Origin: Pseudomonas sp. ANT_J12
Lineage (GTDB): Bacteria; Pseudomonadota; Gammaproteobacteria; Pseudomonadales; Pseudomonadaceae
Direction of reading: 5' to 3'
DNA: 64,000 nt
NCBI RefSeq assembly: GCF_008370045.1
Contig: NZ_VOBN01000006.1
Location: 1 to 64,000 of the forward strand
Shown: positions 43,462 to 54,312 of the stretch, piece by piece
Layout of the letters: every line of letters starts with the position of its first letter
Position numbering within the stretch: the first letter of the stretch is position 1
Notes under the pieces: model-generated
The model's input: only the letters and a program-made list of their open reading frames with translations
Database searches by the model: none
Told to the model about the DNA's origin: nothing
Program-made: the position numbers and the translations under genes

Positions 43462-44976
43462 ATGAAGCGCAAGAATATTCTTTTCATCATGGCCGATCAG
43501 ATGGCCGCGCCAATGTTGCCGTTCTACGGGCCTTCGCCGATCAAACTCCCGAATCTGAGCCGCCTCGCCGCCGAAGGCGTGGTGTTCGACGCCGCGTATT
43601 GCAACAGCCCGTTGTGCGCGCCGTCGCGGTTTACCCTGGTCAGCGGTCAGTTGCCGAGCAAGATCGGCGCCTACGACAACGCGGCCGATTTCCCCGCCGA
43701 TGTTCCGACCTACGCCCACTACCTGCGGCGTCTCGGTTACCGCACGGCGCTGTCGGGCAAGATGCATTTCTGCGGCCCGGACCAGCTTCATGGTTATGAA
43801 GAACGCCTGACCAGCGACATCTATCCGGCCGATTACGGCTGGTCAGTGAACTGGGACGAACCGGACGTGCGCCCGACCTGGTATCACAACATGTCGTCGG
43901 TGCTGCAAGCCGGGCCATGCGTGCGTACCAATCAGCTGGATTTCGACGAAGAGGTGGTGTTCAAGGCCCAGCAATACCTGTTCGACCACATCCGCGAGGA
44001 TGGCGACCAGCCGTTCTGCCTGACCGTGTCGATGACTCACCCACACGACCCGTACACCATTCCCAAGGCGTTTTGGGATATGTACGACGACGCCGACATC
44101 CCGTTGCCTACAACGCCGGCCCAGACTGAACTCGACCCGCATTCCCAGCGTTTGCTCAAGGTCTACGACCTGTGGAACAAGCCTTTGCCTGTGGATAAGA
44201 TTCGCGACGCACGTCGGGCGTACTTCGGAGCATGCAGCTATATCGACAGCAACGTCGGCAAACTCCTGCAAACACTCGAAGAAACCGGCCTGATCGATGA
44301 CACCATCATCGTGTTCTCCGGCGACCATGGCGACATGCTCGGCGAGCGTGGCCTCTGGTACAAAATGCACTGGTTCGAAATGGCCGCCCGCGTGCCACTG
44401 TTGATCAGTGCGCCGGGACAATTCGGGGCAGGTCGGGTCAGCGCGGCGGTTTCCACGGCGGATCTACTGCCAACCTTCGTCGAACTGGCGGGCGGAACGC
44501 TGGAAGCCAATCTGCCGCTGGACGGCCGCTCGCTGGTTTCACATCTGCAAGGGCAGGGCGGTCACGACGAAGTGTTCGGCGAATACATGGCCGAAGGCAC
44601 CATCAGTCCGTTGATGATGATCCGCCGTGGCGCCTACAAATTCATCTACAGCGAAGACGACCCTTGTCTACTCTTCGACGTACACAACGACCCGCGCGAG
44701 CAGGAAGAACTGAGCAAATCGCCGCAACATCGCCAGCTGTTCGACGATTTTCTCGCCGAAGCCCGGGCCAAATGGAATATTCCGGCGATCCACCAACAGG
44801 TGCTCGACAGCCAACGGCGCCGGCGTTTCGTCGCCGACGCCCTGACCATCGGCAAGCTGAAGAGCTGGGATCACCAGCCGCTGGTGGACGCCAGTCAGCA
44901 GTACATGCGCAACCACATCGACCTCGATGATCTGGAGCGCAAAGCACGTTATCCACAACCCTGCCAAAACCAATAA
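43462..44976 (+). CDS. betC: Choline-sulfatase BetC
   Basis: 504-aa sulfatase that hydrolyses choline-O-sulfate to choline and sulfate, feeding glycine betaine synthesis and sulfur supply. The formylglycine motif CAPSR has its cysteine at residue 52, metal ligands include MADQM near the N-terminus, and FSGDHGDMLGERG gives the second metal site. The C-terminal tail (DHQPLVDASQQYMRNHIDL split) is the choline-sulfatase extension. Start at ATG 43462 (MKRKNILFIMADQ); six upstream in-frame codons are not family sequence. Confidence 0.94.
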   Translation: MKRKNILFIMADQMAAPMLPFYGPSPIKLPNLSRLAAEGVVFDAAYCNSPLCAPSRFTLVSGQLPSKIGAYDNAADFPADVPTYAHYLRRLGYRTALSGKMHFCGPDQLHGYEERLTSDIYPADYGWSVNWDEPDVRPTWYHNMSSVLQAGPCVRTNQLDFDEEVVFKAQQYLFDHIREDGDQPFCLTVSMTHPHDPYTIPKAFWDMYDDADIPLPTTPAQTELDPHSQRLLKVYDLWNKPLPVDKIRDARRAYFGACSYIDSNVGKLLQTLEETGLIDDTIIVFSGDHGDMLGERGLWYKMHWFEMAARVPLLISAPGQFGAGRVSAAVSTADLLPTFVELAGGTLEANLPLDGRSLVSHLQGQGGHDEVFGEYMAEGTISPLMMIRRGAYKFIYSEDDPCLLFDVHNDPREQEELSKSPQHRQLFDDFLAEARAKWNIPAIHQQVLDSQRRRRFVADALTIGKLKSWDHQPLVDASQQYMRNHIDLDDLERKARYPQPCQNQ

Positions 44977-44992
44977 TGTGAAGGGGAAGTCC

Positions 44993-45910
44993 ATGCAAAG
45001 GTTATCCACAGTACTGACGGTCGGGCTTCTGGCTCTGGGCAGTGCATCGGTTTACGCCGATCAATGCGACACGGTGAAAATGGCCGATCCTGGCTGGAGC
45101 GACATCGCCGCCACTAACGCCATCACCGGGTTTCTGCTGGACGGCATGGGCTACAAGGCCAAGGTCGACACCCTCGCGGTGCCGATTACCTTTGGCGGTT
45201 TGAAGGACGGCCAGGTGGATGTGTTCCTGGGTAACTGGATGCCAGCGCAGCAGGGCTTCTATGACAAGTTCGTAGCCACGGGCGATGTCACGCAACTGGC
45301 GAAAAACCTTGATGGCACCGAATTCACGTTGGCGGTCCCGGACTATGTGTGGGACGCGGGTGTGCATAACTTTGCCGACCTGAACAAATACGCCGACAAG
45401 TTCGAGAAAAAGATCTACGGCATCGGCTCCGGCGCCCCGGCGAACATCTCGTTGCAGGACATCATCAAGAAGAACGACTTTGAGCTGGGTCAGTGGAAGC
45501 TGATCGAGTCCAGCGAGCAGGCGATGCTGGCCGAAGTGTCCCGCGCAGTGAAGAAACAGAAGTTCGTGACCTTCCTCGGCTGGACCCCGCACCCGATGAA
45601 CGTGCAGCTGAAAATGCATTACCTCAAGGGCGGCGAGAAGTACTTCGGCGACACCGGCGCGGTTTATACACTGACCCGCAAAGGTTATGCACAGGCCTGC
45701 CCGAACGTGGGCAAGCTGCTGACCAACCTGAGTTTTACCCAGGAAATGGAAAACAGCATCATGGCTGAGGTGGTGAACAAGAAAGTCAGCAATGCCGAGG
45801 CGGTGAAGGCGTGGATCAAGGCCAATCCGGCGGTGCTGGATAAGTGGCTGGATGGGGTGAAGACCGTGGATGGCAAGGAGGCGTTGGGGGCGGTCAAAGC
45901 CAAGCTTTAA
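44993..45910 (+). CDS. Choline/betaine-type ABC substrate-binding protein
   Basis: 305-aa periplasmic protein of the OpuAC/ChoX group. Signal peptide 1-20 (SASVYA). Starts the mature domain with CDTVKMADPGWSDIAATNA; tryptophans in NWMPAQQGF and VPDYVWDAG and in FLGWTPHPMN fit an aromatic box for a quaternary amine. AAGGGGA precedes the ATG; 16 bp after betC, so same transcript. It probably captures choline sulfate, choline or betaine for a permease encoded elsewhere, since no ABC permease or ATPase lies nearby. Confidence 0.88.
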   Translation: MQRLSTVLTVGLLALGSASVYADQCDTVKMADPGWSDIAATNAITGFLLDGMGYKAKVDTLAVPITFGGLKDGQVDVFLGNWMPAQQGFYDKFVATGDVTQLAKNLDGTEFTLAVPDYVWDAGVHNFADLNKYADKFEKKIYGIGSGAPANISLQDIIKKNDFELGQWKLIESSEQAMLAEVSRAVKKQKFVTFLGWTPHPMNVQLKMHYLKGGEKYFGDTGAVYTLTRKGYAQACPNVGKLLTNLSFTQEMENSIMAEVVNKKVSNAEAVKAWIKANPAVLDKWLDGVKTVDGKEALGAVKAKL

Positions 45911-45920
45911 CACTCTCCAC

Positions 45921-46033
45921 TGATCGTTCCCACGCTCTGCGTGGGAATGCACCCCGTGACGCTCCGCGTCACCTCCCGAAGCGGACGCGGAGCGTCCATG
46001 GCGGCATTCCCACGCAGAGCGTGGGAACGATCA
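45921..46033. repeat. Nested palindromic element, type C, copy 2
   Basis: TGATCGTTCCCACGCTCTGCG ... CGCAGAGCGTGGGAACGATCA, perfectly mirrored outer arms of about 29 bp, with inner hairpins GTGACGCTCCGCGTCAC and GGACGCGGAGCGTCC. It separates the binding-protein gene from sulP and could attenuate read-through. Confidence 0.85.
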
Positions 46034-46080
46034 GCGTCTGTCCTGTTACCCTTTGCGCAAACTCCCACCCGAGAGGACCC

Positions 46081-47649
46081 ATGGCCTTCCCCAGCCGCCA
46101 TTCACTCTTCCCGTTTCTCAGTTGGCTGCCCCGGCAGACCCGCGCCAGCGTCGGGCGTGACCTGATCGTCGGCCTCAGCGGTGCGATTCTCGCGCTGCCG
46201 CAATCCATTGCCTACGCGCTGATTGCCGGTCTCCCACCGGAATACGGCTTGTATGCCGCGATCATCCCGGTGCTGATCGCCTGTTTGTGGGGTTCGTCGT
46301 GGCATTTGATCTGCGGTCCTACGGCGGCCATTTCCATCGTCCTGTACGCCAGCGTCAGTCCTCTGGCCGTGCCCGCGTCCCAGGACTACATCACGCTGAT
46401 CCTGCTTCTGACACTCCTGGCCGGGATTTTCCAGTGGTTGCTGGGGATGCTGCGTTTCGGCGCGCTGGTGAATTTCGTCTCGCACTCGGTGGTGCTGGGG
46501 TTCACCCTCGGTGCGGCAGTGGTGATTGCCATCGGGCAGATGCCGAACCTGCTGGGATTGGAATTGCCCAATCAGGCCACGGCGCTCAACAGCCTGATGA
46601 CCTTGATCACGCATCTCGGGGCTGTGGATAAACCTTCGCTGGTGCTGGGCCTGGCCACGGTGGTGGTCGGTATCGTGTTGAAACTGTTACTGCCGCGCTG
46701 GCCGACGCTGCTGATCGCCCTGGTCCTGAGCGGTTTGCTGGTGTGGCTGTGGCCGTCGATGTTCGGCCATGTGAAATTGGTCAGTGCGTTTTTCGGACGG
46801 TTGCCGCCCTTCAGCGCGCTGCCGTTGGACCTCGAATTGATCCTGCGTCTGCTGCCGAGCGCGGTCGCCGTGGGCATGCTCGGGTTGGTGACGAGCCTGT
46901 CGATCGCCCGTTCCCTGTCGGCACGTTCGCAGCAATTGCTCGACGCCAACCAGGAAGTCCGCGCCCAAGGGTTATCCAACATCGTCGGGGCGTTTTTTTC
47001 CGGGTCGCTGTCCGCCGGTTCATTCACTCGCTCGGGGCTGAGTTATGAAGCGGGCGCCTGCTCACCGCTGGCCGGGGTGTTCTCGGCGTTGTGGGTGGCG
47101 TTGTTCGCGATCTTCGGTGCCGGGTTGATCGCGCACATTCCGATCCCGGCCATGGCCGGCAGCATTTTGTTGATCGCCTGGGGGCTGGTGGACCATCGCG
47201 GTATTCGTGCGTTGCTGCGGGTCAGTCGTGCCGAATTCGTGGTCATGGCCCTGACCTGTGTCGCGACTTTGCTGCTGGAATTGCAAACCGCAATCTATGC
47301 CGGGGTGCTGGCCTCGCTGTTCTTCTACCTCAAACGCACCTCGCAACCGCGGGTGCAGCATTGGCGTGATGGCGATGAAGACATCCTGCGGGTCGGCGGC
47401 TCGATCTTCTTTGGCGCCAGCCATTACCTGCAAGTGCGTCTGCAACGGATGCATGGTGCGCGGGTGGTGATCGAGGCGCAGCACATAAACTTCATCGACT
47501 ATTCAGGCGTGGAGATGCTGCACCAGGAGGCGCGGCGGTTGCTTAAACAGGATCGCAGCCTGACGTTGCGCGGGGCGCGGCCACCGGTGGTGGAGGAGTT
47601 GCGGAAACTCGAAGGGGCGGAGAAATGCCCGATCCGATTCGAAGATTGA
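46081..47649 (+). CDS. SulP family anion transporter with STAS domain
   Basis: 522-aa protein with about eleven to fourteen helices. SulP signatures: ALPQSIAYALIAGLPPEYGLYAAI and the scaffold after GPTAAISIVLY; a C-terminal STAS domain at about 430-522 (VVIEAQHINFIDYSGVEMLH). Start at ATG 46081. It follows betC and the binding protein, as in PAO1, so likely moves sulfate (freed from choline sulfate) or a related anion. Direction and exact anion are not shown. Confidence 0.88.
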   Translation: MAFPSRHSLFPFLSWLPRQTRASVGRDLIVGLSGAILALPQSIAYALIAGLPPEYGLYAAIIPVLIACLWGSSWHLICGPTAAISIVLYASVSPLAVPASQDYITLILLLTLLAGIFQWLLGMLRFGALVNFVSHSVVLGFTLGAAVVIAIGQMPNLLGLELPNQATALNSLMTLITHLGAVDKPSLVLGLATVVVGIVLKLLLPRWPTLLIALVLSGLLVWLWPSMFGHVKLVSAFFGRLPPFSALPLDLELILRLLPSAVAVGMLGLVTSLSIARSLSARSQQLLDANQEVRAQGLSNIVGAFFSGSLSAGSFTRSGLSYEAGACSPLAGVFSALWVALFAIFGAGLIAHIPIPAMAGSILLIAWGLVDHRGIRALLRVSRAEFVVMALTCVATLLLELQTAIYAGVLASLFFYLKRTSQPRVQHWRDGDEDILRVGGSIFFGASHYLQVRLQRMHGARVVIEAQHINFIDYSGVEMLHQEARRLLKQDRSLTLRGARPPVVEELRKLEGAEKCPIRFED

Positions 47650-47661
47650 AACACGACCCCC

Positions 47662-47735
47662 TGTAGGAGCGAGGCTTGCCCGCGAAGGCGTCCTCAGGTA
47701 CGCCAAAAGCTTCGCGGGCAAGCCTCGCTCCTACA
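47662..47735. repeat. REP-like inverted pair, type A
   Basis: TGTAGGAGCGAGGCTTGCCCGCGAAGG and its inverse separated by only about 20 bp; the tightest type A pair here. It fills the gap between the convergent sulP and aroE. Confidence 0.9.
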
Positions 47736-47744
47736 AGGGCGGGG

Positions 47745-48566
47745 TTAGGCGCCGAGTTGGCGGCGTAGTTCGGCCAACACTGGCGCCGTATCCGGCCGCA
47801 CGCCGCGCCACAGGTAGAAGGCTTCCGCCGCCTGCTCGGCCAGCATCCCCAAGCCGTCCATCGCCATTGCCGCGCCGTGTTCGCTGGCCCAGCGGCAGAA
47901 CGAGGTCGGTTCCTTGCCGTACATCATGTCGTAGCACAGCGTCCTGCCCGGTTCGATCAAACTTGCGGCAACCGGTGGTACATCGCCTGACAGGCTGGCG
48001 GAGGTGGCGTTGATGATCAGGTCCACCGGCTCTTGCAACCAGTCGAAACCACTGGCGGATACCGGCCCCAAATCGGCAAACAAATGCGCCAGCAACTCGG
48101 CTTTTTCCACGGTGCGGTTGGCGATGATCAGCGACGCCGGTTGCTCGGCCAGCAAAGGCTCCAGCGCACCGCGCACCGCGCCGCCAGCACCCAGCAGCAG
48201 GATGCGTTTGCCCTTGAGGCTGAAACCGGCGTTGACCGTCAGGTCCCGCACCAGCCCGGCGCCGTCGGTGTTGTCGCCCAACAACGTGCCGTCAGCCAGT
48301 TTGCACAGGGTGTTCACCGCACCGGCCCGTTGCGCACGCTCGGTCAGGCTGTCGGCCAGGCGAAAGGCGTCTTCCTTGAACGGCACGGTGACATTCGCCC
48401 CACGCCCTTCAGCGAAAAATGCCCGGGCAAAGTCGGAAAAGTCGTCGAGTGGCGCCAGCGACGTGCTGTAGTCCAATTGCTCACCGGTCTGCTCGGCAAA
48501 CAGGCGATGGATCAACGGCGACTTGCTGTGGCCAATCGGGTTACCGAATACGACATAACGATCCAT
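47745..48566 (-). CDS. aroE: Shikimate dehydrogenase (NADP+)
   Basis: 273-aa enzyme reducing 3-dehydroshikimate to shikimate in aromatic amino acid synthesis. Substrate site [11 protein letters not shown] at the start, catalytic lysine in [11 protein letters not shown], the Asp in GDNTDG and the NADP loop [12 protein letters not shown]. Start at ATG 48566 ([14 protein letters not shown]); 12 upstream codons are not family sequence. It follows hemF by 13 bp on the same strand and is probably co-transcribed. Confidence 0.95.
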   Translation of the reverse strand: MDRYVVFGNPIGHSKSPLIHRLFAEQTGEQLDYSTSLAPLDDFSDFARAFFAEGRGANVTVPFKEDAFRLADSLTERAQRAGAVNTLCKLADGTLLGDNTDGAGLVRDLTVNAGFSLKGKRILLLGAGGAVRGALEPLLAEQPASLIIANRTVEKAELLAHLFADLGPVSASGFDWLQEPVDLIINATSASLSGDVPPVAASLIEPGRTLCYDMMYGKEPTSFCRWASEHGAAMAMDGLGMLAEQAAEAFYLWRGVRPDTAPVLAELRRQLGA

Positions 48567-48579
48567 CAGGATTCCTCGT

Positions 48580-49518
<939 letters not shown>

Positions 49519-49594
49519 CTACGCGGCGCGCCACGGGAGCGGGGGCCGGCGCAAATGGGCGCGTAGCATAACATCGCCGATACACCTGCCGCAG

Positions 49595-49608
49595 TTGACG
49601 AAGATCAA
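49595..49608. promoter_or_regulatory. Anr/FNR-type box between hemF and qor
   Basis: TTGAC-GAAG-ATCAA matches the consensus TTGAT-N4-ATCAA in 9 of 10 defined bases. It is 101 bp from the hemF start and 51 bp from the qor start, so either gene could be controlled. Confidence 0.65.
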
Positions 49609-49658
49609 GCATAGGAGTCCGATAGGGAGCTTCGTAATGCGACCTAAGGAGAGTTCTG

Positions 49659-50636
49659 ATGGCAAAGCGTATTCAATTCCGCGCCCATGGCGGCCCCGAA
49701 GTGCTTGAGTATGTCGATTACCAGCCCGCCGAGCCCGGCCCGCAGCAAGTGCGCGTCACCAACAAGGCGATCGGCCTGAACTTCATCGACACCTACTACC
49801 GCAGCGGCCTCTATCCGCTGCCAGCGTTGCCGTCCGGTCTGGGTTCGGAAGGCGCCGGCATCGTCGAAGCCGTGGGCAGTGAAGTCACCCGCTTCAAAGT
49901 CGGTGATCGCGTGGCGTATGGCAGCGGACCGCTGGGTGCATATAGCGAAGTCCATGTGCTGCCGGAAGCCAATCTGGTGAGCCTGCCGGATGCGATCAGC
50001 TTCGAGCAGGCCGCCGGCGTGATGCTCAAGGGCCTCACCGTGCAGTACCTGTTGCGTCAGACGTATGAACTCAAGGGTGGCGAAACCATCCTGTTCCATG
50101 CAGCAGCGGGTGGTGTCGGTTCCCTGGCCTGCCAGTGGGCCAAGGCTCTGGGCGTGAAGCTGATCGGCACCGTCAGCTCAGCGGAGAAAGCCGCGCTGGC
50201 CAAGGCCAACGGCGCCTGGGCGACGATCGATTACAGCCACGAAGATGTCGCAAAACGCGTGCTGGAATTGACTGACGGGAAAAAAGTCCCGGTGGTGTAC
50301 GACGGCGTGGGCAAGGACACTTGGCTGACGTCGCTCGATAGCGTGCAGCCTAGGGGATTGGTGGTGAGCTTCGGCAATGCGTCGGGCGCGGTGGACGGGG
50401 TGAACCTGGGGATTCTGTCGGCGAAGGGTTCGCTGTACGTGACCCGGCCAACCCTGGCGACTTACGCCAACAACGCCGAGAACTTGCAGCGCATGGCCGA
50501 TGAACTGTTCGAGATGATCATCAGCGGCAAGTTGAAGGTCGATATCAGCCAGAAGTACCCATTGGCGCAAGCGGCGAAGGCGCAGACCGAGTTGTCGGCG
50601 CGGCGCACGACGGGTTCTACGGTGTTGTTGCCGTAA
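49659..50636 (+). CDS. qor: NADPH:quinone oxidoreductase (zeta-crystallin family)
   Basis: 325-aa medium-chain dehydrogenase/reductase lacking zinc-ligand cysteines, typical of quinone reductases. N-terminal VRVTNKAIGLNFIDTYYRSGLY split, quinone-type signature in the middle (FHAAAGGVGSLACQWAKALG) holding the NADPH-binding GGVG. AAGGAG site before the ATG. Conserved next to hemF in Pseudomonas (PA0023). Reduces quinones by one electron or by hydride depending on member. Confidence 0.92.
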   Translation: MAKRIQFRAHGGPEVLEYVDYQPAEPGPQQVRVTNKAIGLNFIDTYYRSGLYPLPALPSGLGSEGAGIVEAVGSEVTRFKVGDRVAYGSGPLGAYSEVHVLPEANLVSLPDAISFEQAAGVMLKGLTVQYLLRQTYELKGGETILFHAAAGGVGSLACQWAKALGVKLIGTVSSAEKAALAKANGAWATIDYSHEDVAKRVLELTDGKKVPVVYDGVGKDTWLTSLDSVQPRGLVVSFGNASGAVDGVNLGILSAKGSLYVTRPTLATYANNAENLQRMADELFEMIISGKLKVDISQKYPLAQAAKAQTELSARRTTGSTVLLP

Positions 50637-50644
50637 CGCCGCAC

Positions 50645-50749
50645 TGTGGCGAGGGAGCTTGCTCCCGCTGGGCTGCGAAGCGGCCCCGCTTCTCCCTAAA
50701 AAGAAGGGGACTGCTGCGCAGTCCAACGGGAGCAAGCTCCCTCGCCACA
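50645..50749. repeat. REP-like inverted pair, type B
   Basis: TGTGGCGAGGGAGCTTGCTCCCGCTGG and its inverse, with GGGCTGCGAAGCGGCCC and GGACTGCTGCGCAGTCC inner hairpins. Between the convergent qor and tsaC. Confidence 0.9.
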
Positions 50750-50762
50750 AGTCACTCAGGTG

Positions 50763-51320
50763 TTAGCCCGGGCGCACCACATGCCCGGTCGCCACATCCC
50801 GAATCACACTCGGGTTCTTGCGCCCACCGAGATTACCGCCCAGCACGCCATCGATTTGCCCACGGAAATACTGCTCGACGCGAATCCGCGTGCGCGCCGC
50901 CGGCCGGCCCTGCGGGTTGGCAGACGTCGACACCAGCGGCCCCACTGCTGCGCACAAATCCCGCACCAACGGGTGATCGCTGACCCGCAGCGCCACGGTT
51001 TCATGCACGCCGGTAATCCATTGCGGCAACAGATTCTGGTGTGGCACCAACCAAGTGTTTGGCCCCGGCCAAGTGCTGGCCATACGGTCCATCCACAGTT
51101 CAGGGAAATCTTCGAACAGGAAGTCGAACTGCCGAATATTGTCGGCCACCAGGATCAGGCCTTTACCCATGGCCCGGCCCTTGATCATCAACAAACGGCT
51201 GACCGCTTCTTCGTTCCACGGATCACAACCCAGGCCCCAGACGGCTTCGGTTGGATAGGCAATCACCGCCCCTGCGCGAACGGCTTGCGCGGCTTGTTGC
51301 ACACGCCAACTGTTGACCAT
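50763..51320 (-). CDS. tsaC: Threonylcarbamoyl-AMP synthase TsaC (YrdC)
   Basis: 185-aa YrdC-fold enzyme that makes threonylcarbamoyl-AMP for the tRNA t6A modification. Conserved [29 protein letters not shown] and [14 protein letters not shown] are visible. Length and lack of an extra C-terminal domain fit TsaC, not the longer Sua5. Follows dprA by 55 bp on the same strand. Confidence 0.93.
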   Translation of the reverse strand: MVNSWRVQQAAQAVRAGAVIAYPTEAVWGLGCDPWNEEAVSRLLMIKGRAMGKGLILVADNIRQFDFLFEDFPELWMDRMASTWPGPNTWLVPHQNLLPQWITGVHETVALRVSDHPLVRDLCAAVGPLVSTSANPQGRPAARTRIRVEQYFRGQIDGVLGGNLGGRKNPSVIRDVATGHVVRPG

Positions 51321-51375
51321 GAAAAAACTCTCCGGAATAAGGCTCTGCGCAGTTTACCGATCTTCCTTATAAAAC

Positions 51376-52476
51376 CTAGCTCACCCGCGCAAACCAGCGT
51401 CCGCTTTCGCACACGGCCCGGCCGTCCATTTCCAGTTCCGTCAACGCCGCCAGCACTTTGGGCAGGGCCCACCCGCTACTGTGGGCCAACGCTTCACTGG
51501 TGTGCGGCGCCGCGTGCAGCAACATCAGCAACGGATGGGTCGCCTGCGGAGTTTCTGTGGATAACGGCAATTGTTGCCAGCCGCGTAGGGCTTCGAGAAT
51601 GTGGTCGATGGTTTCCACCAGCATCGCGCCGTCGCGGATCAGTTGATGGCAGCCCTTGGCGCCGGGGTGATGAATCGATCCCGGAATCGCATACACCTCG
51701 CGCCCCTGTTCCGCCGCAAGCCTGGCCGTAATCAACGAACCGCTGGCGACACTGGCCTCGACCACCAACACGCCGAGGGATAAACCGCTGATGATCCGGT
51801 TGCGCCGGGGGAAGTTGCTGGCGCTCGGGCCGGCGTCCAGCGGGAACTCGGAAAGCACCGCGCTGCCCGAGGCAATCATGGCGTCCGCCAGTCGACGGTT
51901 GCGCTGTGGATAAAACTTTTCAAGTCCCGTGCCAAGTACCCCGACCGTTCGCCCGCCCACGTCCAAAGCCGCCTGATGTGCGGCAGCATCGATGCCCAGA
52001 GCCAGGCCGCTGGTGATGACGAATCCGGCACCGGCCAGGCTGCGGGAAAACGCAGCGGCCGTGTCCATCCCCGGCCGTGAAGCACGGCGGCTGCCGACCA
52101 TCGCCAGTTGCGGTTTTTCGAGGATGCCCGGATCGCCGGCGACAAATAACAGCGGCGGTGCATCGCTGATTTCCGCCAGTAACGCCGGGTACTCGGGTTG
52201 GTCCCACATCAGTAAATGCTGGGCCGGACGCTCTAGCCAGGCCAATGCGTGGCTGGCGCCGTCGCGGATTTCACTGGAGCGTCGAGCCTCGGCGCTGGCC
52301 GCCGGCAACCCCAACGCACGCCAGGCACTGGCGGGCGCGCTAATGGCTTTTGAGGCCGAACCAAAGGCTTCGAGGAGTTTTTTAAATCGCGCCGGTCCGA
52401 GTTCGGGAAGGCGATGCAGGCGTAGTCGGGCTTCCAGTTCCGCAGGAGAAACCGGGGTAAAAGCAGTGAGCGACAT
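51376..52476 (-). CDS. dprA: DNA processing protein DprA (Smf)
   Basis: 366-aa Rossmann-fold protein that binds single-stranded DNA and loads RecA during transformation. N-terminal helical (SAM-like) part up to about 70; core with VGSRRASRPGMDTAAAFS, ITSGLALGIDAAAHQAAL and ISGLSLGVLVVEAS; C-terminal winged-helix-like DprA/WH segment (EMDGRAVCESGRW). Full length. It does not by itself show that the strain is competent. Two DnaA boxes are inside the gene. Confidence 0.93.
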   Translation of the reverse strand: MSLTAFTPVSPAELEARLRLHRLPELGPARFKKLLEAFGSASKAISAPASAWRALGLPAASAEARRSSEIRDGASHALAWLERPAQHLLMWDQPEYPALLAEISDAPPLLFVAGDPGILEKPQLAMVGSRRASRPGMDTAAAFSRSLAGAGFVITSGLALGIDAAAHQAALDVGGRTVGVLGTGLEKFYPQRNRRLADAMIASGSAVLSEFPLDAGPSASNFPRRNRIISGLSLGVLVVEASVASGSLITARLAAEQGREVYAIPGSIHHPGAKGCHQLIRDGAMLVETIDHILEALRGWQQLPLSTETPQATHPLLMLLHAAPHTSEALAHSSGWALPKVLAALTELEMDGRAVCESGRWFARVS

Positions 52477-52555
52477 GGATCATCCTTGATCGTTATGAGC
52501 CCCGTTTAATCGGGAATAAGCTGTGGATAACTCTGTTGGTAACTTGTGGAGCAGG

Positions 52556-53581
52556 CTAAGGATTTCGCACCTTATCCATCACCGCCAGCGAGCGCGATGC
52601 ATTAAGGACCAACCCGTAACTAAGTTTGTCGTAGGTGCGGAAAACCATCAGCAAACCGGCGCGTTCATCGGGAATTTTCAGCGGTTGGCCGGTCACGCGA
52701 TCACGCACGGTTTCGCCGGTTTTCATCACCACCAGCACATTGCCTTCGACCAGGCCGTCCCGTTGCCCCTTGTTCAGCGTGACCACGTCCATCGCGCCAA
52801 TCTGCGTGACCCCGCGCGGCACATCGATGATCAAGCCGTTGATGTCGTTCTTCGGCGCGCTGGGCATGAAGGTCGAATTGATCGCCCGTTCTTCGCCGCT
52901 GAACAAGCGGTCGCCGAGGCGCACTTCCTGGGTGGTGCGTTGCAGCGCCAGGGTGGCGACATCGCCCTCGGTCGCGACAATCTCGCCGCCGCCGATGTCG
53001 TCGGCGTTGATCCCCAGGAACTCCTTGCTCTGCGGATCGGTGTAGACCTTGCCCTGGCGGAAGATGCCGTACACCGGCTGGTTCGGGTCGAAGTGGCCGC
53101 GGGCGAAGATGCGGTCGCCGGTGCCGCTGAGGACGCGTTCGGCATCGCCGGCGACGATGTAAGGCGCCTTGTCGAAGTCCTCGGCCTTGTCGACGATGCG
53201 GTTGCTCAACAGAAAGCTGTTGATCGATTGCAGCGGAATGCTCGGTATCGCGTCGGCCACCGGGCTGCTGCGGATCCGTGGCGAGAGCTTGATGGTGCCG
53301 CGGGACTCGCCGCGATTAAGGGTCAGGCGCGGCTGGCCGTTGACGTAAGTGAGCGTCAGCAAGTCGCCGGGATAGATCAGATTGGGATTCTGGATTTGCG
53401 GATTGACCTGCCAGAGTTCGGGCCATTTCCACGGCTCACGCAGGAATTTGCCGGAGATGTCCCAAAGTGTGTCGCCCCTTACCACTGTGTATTGCTGCGG
53501 AAAACCTTCCTTGAGCTGCACTTGCCCGTGCGCCAAACCGGCCGAGGCCAGAAGGAGCAAGGCGAGTAGTGATTTCCTCAT
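52556..53581 (-). CDS. LysM domain exported protein
   Basis: 341-aa protein. Signal peptide 1-19 ([15 protein letters not shown]), then a LysM peptidoglycan-binding domain (about 30-85: [18 protein letters not shown] and YPGDLLTL). The rest (about 90-341) is beta-rich without a named domain; it contains repeats of the [16 protein letters not shown] kind. Conserved between dprA and def in Pseudomonas (PA0020-like). Start at ATG 53581; the frame extends 24 codons further without family sequence. Divergent from def. Confidence 0.87.
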   Translation of the reverse strand: MRKSLLALLLLASAGLAHGQVQLKEGFPQQYTVVRGDTLWDISGKFLREPWKWPELWQVNPQIQNPNLIYPGDLLTLTYVNGQPRLTLNRGESRGTIKLSPRIRSSPVADAIPSIPLQSINSFLLSNRIVDKAEDFDKAPYIVAGDAERVLSGTGDRIFARGHFDPNQPVYGIFRQGKVYTDPQSKEFLGINADDIGGGEIVATEGDVATLALQRTTQEVRLGDRLFSGEERAINSTFMPSAPKNDINGLIIDVPRGVTQIGAMDVVTLNKGQRDGLVEGNVLVVMKTGETVRDRVTGQPLKIPDERAGLLMVFRTYDKLSYGLVLNASRSLAVMDKVRNP

Positions 53582-53748
53582 GCGGTGAATCCCTTTATTA
53601 TGTGCGTTCGCGTAAAACGCCAGAGCCCCCGTGGCTCGCTCCTGGCTCTTCACAAAGAAAGGAGCTACGTTTTACAACGGTAGCCTGCATCTTCGGACCC
53701 GCCAGGCCATCGACCCGACTTTACCTCACATGTGCAGCAATTAAGCTT

Positions 53749-54255
53749 ATGGCCATTTTAGACATCCTCGAATTTCCCGACTCGCGCCTGCGCACTATCG
53801 CCAAACCCGTGGCCGTAGTGGACGACGAAGTGCGTCAGTTGGTCGATGACATGTTTGAAACAATGTATGAAGCGCCAGGCATCGGCCTCGCCGCGACCCA
53901 GGTCAACGTGCACAAACGTATCGTCGTGATGGACCTCTCCGAAGACCGCAGCGAACCGCGGGTGTTCATCAACCCCGAGTTCGAAACCCTGACCGACGAG
54001 ATGGAGCAATACCAGGAAGGCTGCCTCTCGGTGCCGGGCTTCTACGAAAACGTCGATCGCCCGCAAAAGGTCAGGATCAAAGCCCTGGACCGCGATGGCC
54101 AACCCTACGAACTGATCGCCGAAGGCCTGCTCGCCGTGTGCATCCAGCATGAATGCGACCACCTCAACGGCAAGTTGTTCGTCGATTACCTGTCGAACCT
54201 CAAACGCGACCGAATCAAGAAGAAACTGGAAAAGCTCCATCGCCAGAACGCTTGA
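53749..54255 (+). CDS. def: Peptide deformylase
   Basis: 168-aa metal enzyme removing the N-formyl group of nascent proteins. Three motifs present: [13 protein letters not shown] and the metal-binding QHECDH. Start at ATG 53749 ([15 protein letters not shown]); 60 upstream in-frame codons overlap the LysM gene and are not family sequence. Followed by a terminator-like hairpin before fmt. Confidence 0.96.
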   Translation: MAILDILEFPDSRLRTIAKPVAVVDDEVRQLVDDMFETMYEAPGIGLAATQVNVHKRIVVMDLSEDRSEPRVFINPEFETLTDEMEQYQEGCLSVPGFYENVDRPQKVRIKALDRDGQPYELIAEGLLAVCIQHECDHLNGKLFVDYLSNLKRDRIKKKLEKLHRQNA

Positions 54256-54267
54256 TGCCCTCCTTTC

Positions 54268-54294
54268 AAAGGCTTGCTGCGGCAAGCCTTTTTC
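54268..54294 (+). terminator. Terminator-like hairpin between def and fmt
   Basis: AAAGGCTTGC-TGCG-GCAAGCCTTT followed by more T residues (TTTCTTTTC). It ends about 19 bp before the fmt ATG. Confidence 0.8.
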
Positions 54295-54312
54295 TTTTCA
54301 GAGATTGCTCCC

